Both the position numbers and the translations under genes were made by a program. The notes under the pieces were generated by a model that saw only the letters and a program-made list of their open reading frames with translations, did no database searches and had not been told where the DNA came from. Below, in pieces: positions 62,486-64,000 of a stretch of 64,000 nt of DNA. The stretch is from Rhodovastum sp963714255 (GTDB lineage Bacteria; Pseudomonadota; Alphaproteobacteria; Acetobacterales; Acetobacteraceae), in the NCBI GenBank assembly GCA_963714255.1, contig CAVQNU010000031.1:1-64000 (forward strand), read 5' to 3'. Within the stretch, counting starts at the first letter, position 1; every line of letters begins with the position of its first letter.

Positions 62486-63070
62486 GCGGCTCCGCACCGC
62501 CCCCTCGATCCGCTCGCACAGCCCCCCAACCGCCCCCGTCATCGCCGCCACCGCATCCCGCGGCGTCCCGCCCGCCAATGCCGCCGCCGCCTCCACCCGT
62601 CGCTGCAGCACCAGCCGCGTCGTGGTGGCCTCCTGCGCCACCAGCGTCAGCCCGAGCACCGCGCGCGCCGTGTTCTCCGCCGGCACCGTCCACAGCGCAT
62701 CGAGTTCGCCCTCCAGCACCAGCTCAGCCGCAAGCCGGCTGCCCGGCGCCAGCACGGCGGAGAACAGGCCGGACTGCGCCAGCCAGGTGCGCACCGCTTC
62801 CTCCACCGCCTCGGCCGGGAGCACCGACCATTGCTCGTAAAATTCCGTGCGGATGCTGCCGTCGGGCTGCACGGATTGCAGGCCGCGGGCCTCCATGCCC
62901 GGCCCGGCGGTGAAACTGCGCACCAGCAGCACGGGGCCGCCGGTGCGCGGCGGCAGCGCCTGCGGGCGGTGCACCAGCAGCGGCCATTGCCGGCGCTCGG
63001 CGTAGGGCCGGGTTTCCAGCCCGCAGCCGGCAACGGCCAGCGGGGCGGCAAGCAGCGCGCGGCGCCTCAT
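62483..63070 (-). CDS. ABC-type transport auxiliary lipoprotein (PqiC/MlaD-linked family)
   Basis: This is a 195-residue protein. The N-terminus MRRRALLAAPLAVAGCGLE has a signal peptide and lipobox (VAGC, Cys16). The rest resembles the DUF330/PqiC-like family (WPLLVHRPQALPPRTG, LLVRSFTAGPGMEARGL, YEQWSVLPAEAVEEAVRTW). These lipoproteins act in the periplasm with MCE proteins in lipid transport between membranes. The start overlaps the MCE gene stop by 4 bases (ATGA), so both belong to one operon. Stop codon TAA lies in the palindromic repeat. Confidence 0.9.
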   Translation of the reverse strand: MRRRALLAAPLAVAGCGLETRPYAERRQWPLLVHRPQALPPRTGGPVLLVRSFTAGPGMEARGLQSVQPDGSIRTEFYEQWSVLPAEAVEEAVRTWLAQSGLFSAVLAPGSRLAAELVLEGELDALWTVPAENTARAVLGLTLVAQEATTTRLVLQRRVEAAAALAGGTPRDAVAAMTGAVGGLCERIEGAVRSR

Positions 63071-64000
63071 TTTTCGTTCTCCCGCGGCGGCGGGCCGCCG
63101 AGCAGCACGCCGGCCGGATAGCGGCGCAACGCCTCGGTGGTCTCGCGCAGGTTGGCGGCTGCCGCGCGGGCGTCGCGCAGCAGGGGGATCAGGCCGGATT
63201 GCAGGTCCGCCACGTCGCCGCTGGTGCGCTGCACCGTCGTTTGCAGTGCCGTTACCAGCGCCGGCAGCTTGGCCGCGGCGTCGGCCAGCCGGTCGGCCGC
63301 GCGGGTGGCGGCGGCCAGGGCTTCGCGCCCCTGCGGACCGCTCACCAGGGCGCGCGCCCCAGCGGCGGCGCCGCGCAGCTCGGCCGCCAGCCCCGGCAGG
63401 TCCGCGCCCTGCAGCGCCTCGCGGGCGGTTCCCATCAGCGCCGCGGCGCCGGCCAGGGCCTGACGCGCGTCGCCCCCCTCGGCAAGCTGCCGGTCCAAAT
63501 CGTCCAGCAGACGCTGGGCGGTGTGGCTGAGCCCAACCAGGTCCACCGCATTGATATGCGCAAGCAGGGTCTGGGCCGCGTCCTGCACCTGGGCGAGCGT
63601 GCTCGGCACCGAGGGGATCACCTCATAGGTCGGCGTCCACGGCACCGCCGGGACCGGGTACTGCGCCGGATCGACGAAATCGAGCTCAATATAGGACAGC
63701 CCCGTAATGCCCTGGCTGGCCAGGCGCGCCCGCAACCCGGTGCTCACCGCCGTGTCCAGGCCAGCCGGGCGGCCGGTGCGGGCGAGATCGATGATGTAAC
63801 GGACATAGACCAGACGGTAGGTCGCGCCGAGAACATCGGGCGCCTTGTAGATCGCGCTGACCAGCCCGATTTCGGTCACCTCGCCGAGCGAGACGCCGCG
63901 GAACTTCACCGGCGCGCCAACCTCCAGCCCCTGCACGCTCTCCTGGAAATAGGTCTCGAACACCTGCCCGTGACGGATGCGGTTGCCGCCGAGGAACAGC
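63067..64000 (-). CDS. MlaD/MCE-family lipid transport protein, 5' end outside window
   Basis: The frame is open to the window's edge, so the start and N-terminal membrane anchor are missing. The visible part starts LFLGGNRIRHGQVFETYFQE and continues with the MCE domain (SVQGLEVGAPVKFRGVSLGE, YKAPDVLGATYRLVYVRYII, GLRARLASQGITGLSYIELD), then a long coiled-coil C-terminal region (about 130-290) typical of MlaD/PqiB-like tunnels. It binds a lipid substrate of an ABC-type transporter that carries lipids across the periplasm. The permease and ATPase genes are probably outside the window to the right. Confidence 0.92.
   Translation of the reverse strand, partial: LFLGGNRIRHGQVFETYFQESVQGLEVGAPVKFRGVSLGEVTEIGLVSAIYKAPDVLGATYRLVYVRYIIDLARTGRPAGLDTAVSTGLRARLASQGITGLSYIELDFVDPAQYPVPAVPWTPTYEVIPSVPSTLAQVQDAAQTLLAHINAVDLVGLSHTAQRLLDDLDRQLAEGGDARQALAGAAALMGTAREALQGADLPGLAAELRGAAAGARALVSGPQGREALAAATRAADRLADAAAKLPALVTALQTTVQRTSGDVADLQSGLIPLLRDARAAAANLRETTEALRRYPAGVLLGGPPPRENEK

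Noticed and set aside
1..64000. CRISPR arrays or phage structural genes
   Set aside because: No regularly spaced direct repeats and no capsid, terminase or tail genes were seen; the repeated sequences are palindromic and dispersed.

Overview
The window comes from a GC-rich alphaproteobacterial chromosome. The gene content (alphaproteobacterial YbbN/LON/Trm112 cluster, ELM1-family protein, bacteriophytochrome, GarD-type aldarate catabolism, MlaD-type lipid transport) and GC-clamped extragenic palindromes fit Rhodospirillales, most likely an acetic-acid-bacteria relative (Acetobacteraceae). This placement is inference; no 16S gene is present.

Layout. 0-2.55 kb is a nest of mobile-element debris: a truncated IS630 transposase, a 324-bp element bounded by 24-bp inverted repeats, a fragment of a group II intron reverse transcriptase, and an IS630 copy that appears to use a -1 frameshift. 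A tRNA-Gly(GCC) follows at 2.72 kb. 2.99-5.24 kb is a compact housekeeping operon (thioredoxin/TPR YbbN, LON-domain protein, Trm112-like, DUF971), facing an L,D-transpeptidase.

5.9-38.6 kb is the outstanding part: about 33 kb of signalling, chaperone and ATPase genes that looks like one large, probably undescribed system. It holds (i) a divergent chaperone trio on the minus strand (J-like membrane protein, GrpE-like, Hsp70); (ii) module A: a pseudokinase fused to a beta-helix, a zinc-ribbon/FHA protein, a tandem AAA+ (Clp-type) ATPase and a helical protein; (iii) a TPR-CHAT caspase-like protease; (iv) a HerA-type ATPase coupled to a two-TM protein plus flanking unknowns; (v) small DUF4258-like and HTH genes; (vi) module B, a seven-gene minus-strand operon: membrane-anchored Ser/Thr kinase, helical protein, tandem AAA+ ATPase, radical-SAM activase, zinc-ribbon/FHA, secreted parvulin-like PPIase and a secreted beta-propeller. 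Modules A and B are paralogous and share gene order. The kinase's N-terminus carries seven T-x-x-[D/E] motifs suited to FHA binding. A plausible reading is a phosphorylation-gated remodelling/proteolysis or conflict system spanning cytoplasm and envelope.

38.6-46.3 kb is looser: a bacteriophytochrome with a degenerate GGDEF and an EAL domain, a 1.2-kb gene-poor stretch with a 41-bp-arm hairpin, a B12-binding radical SAM protein and a small cytochrome c. 46.3-50.1 kb (udh, MFS transporter, garD) and 58.4-62.3 kb (LysR regulator, garL, garR, glycerate kinase) together encode most of an oxidative hexuronate/aldarate route to 2-phosphoglycerate and pyruvate; the lactonase is not in the window. 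Between them lie an ELM1-family gene with a coupled unknown, PPK2, a frameshifted FadB/FadJ-type fusion and a hybrid histidine kinase. The window closes with a PqiC-like lipoprotein and the start-truncated MlaD/MCE gene. Seven copies or fragments of a palindromic extragenic repeat are scattered between genes.
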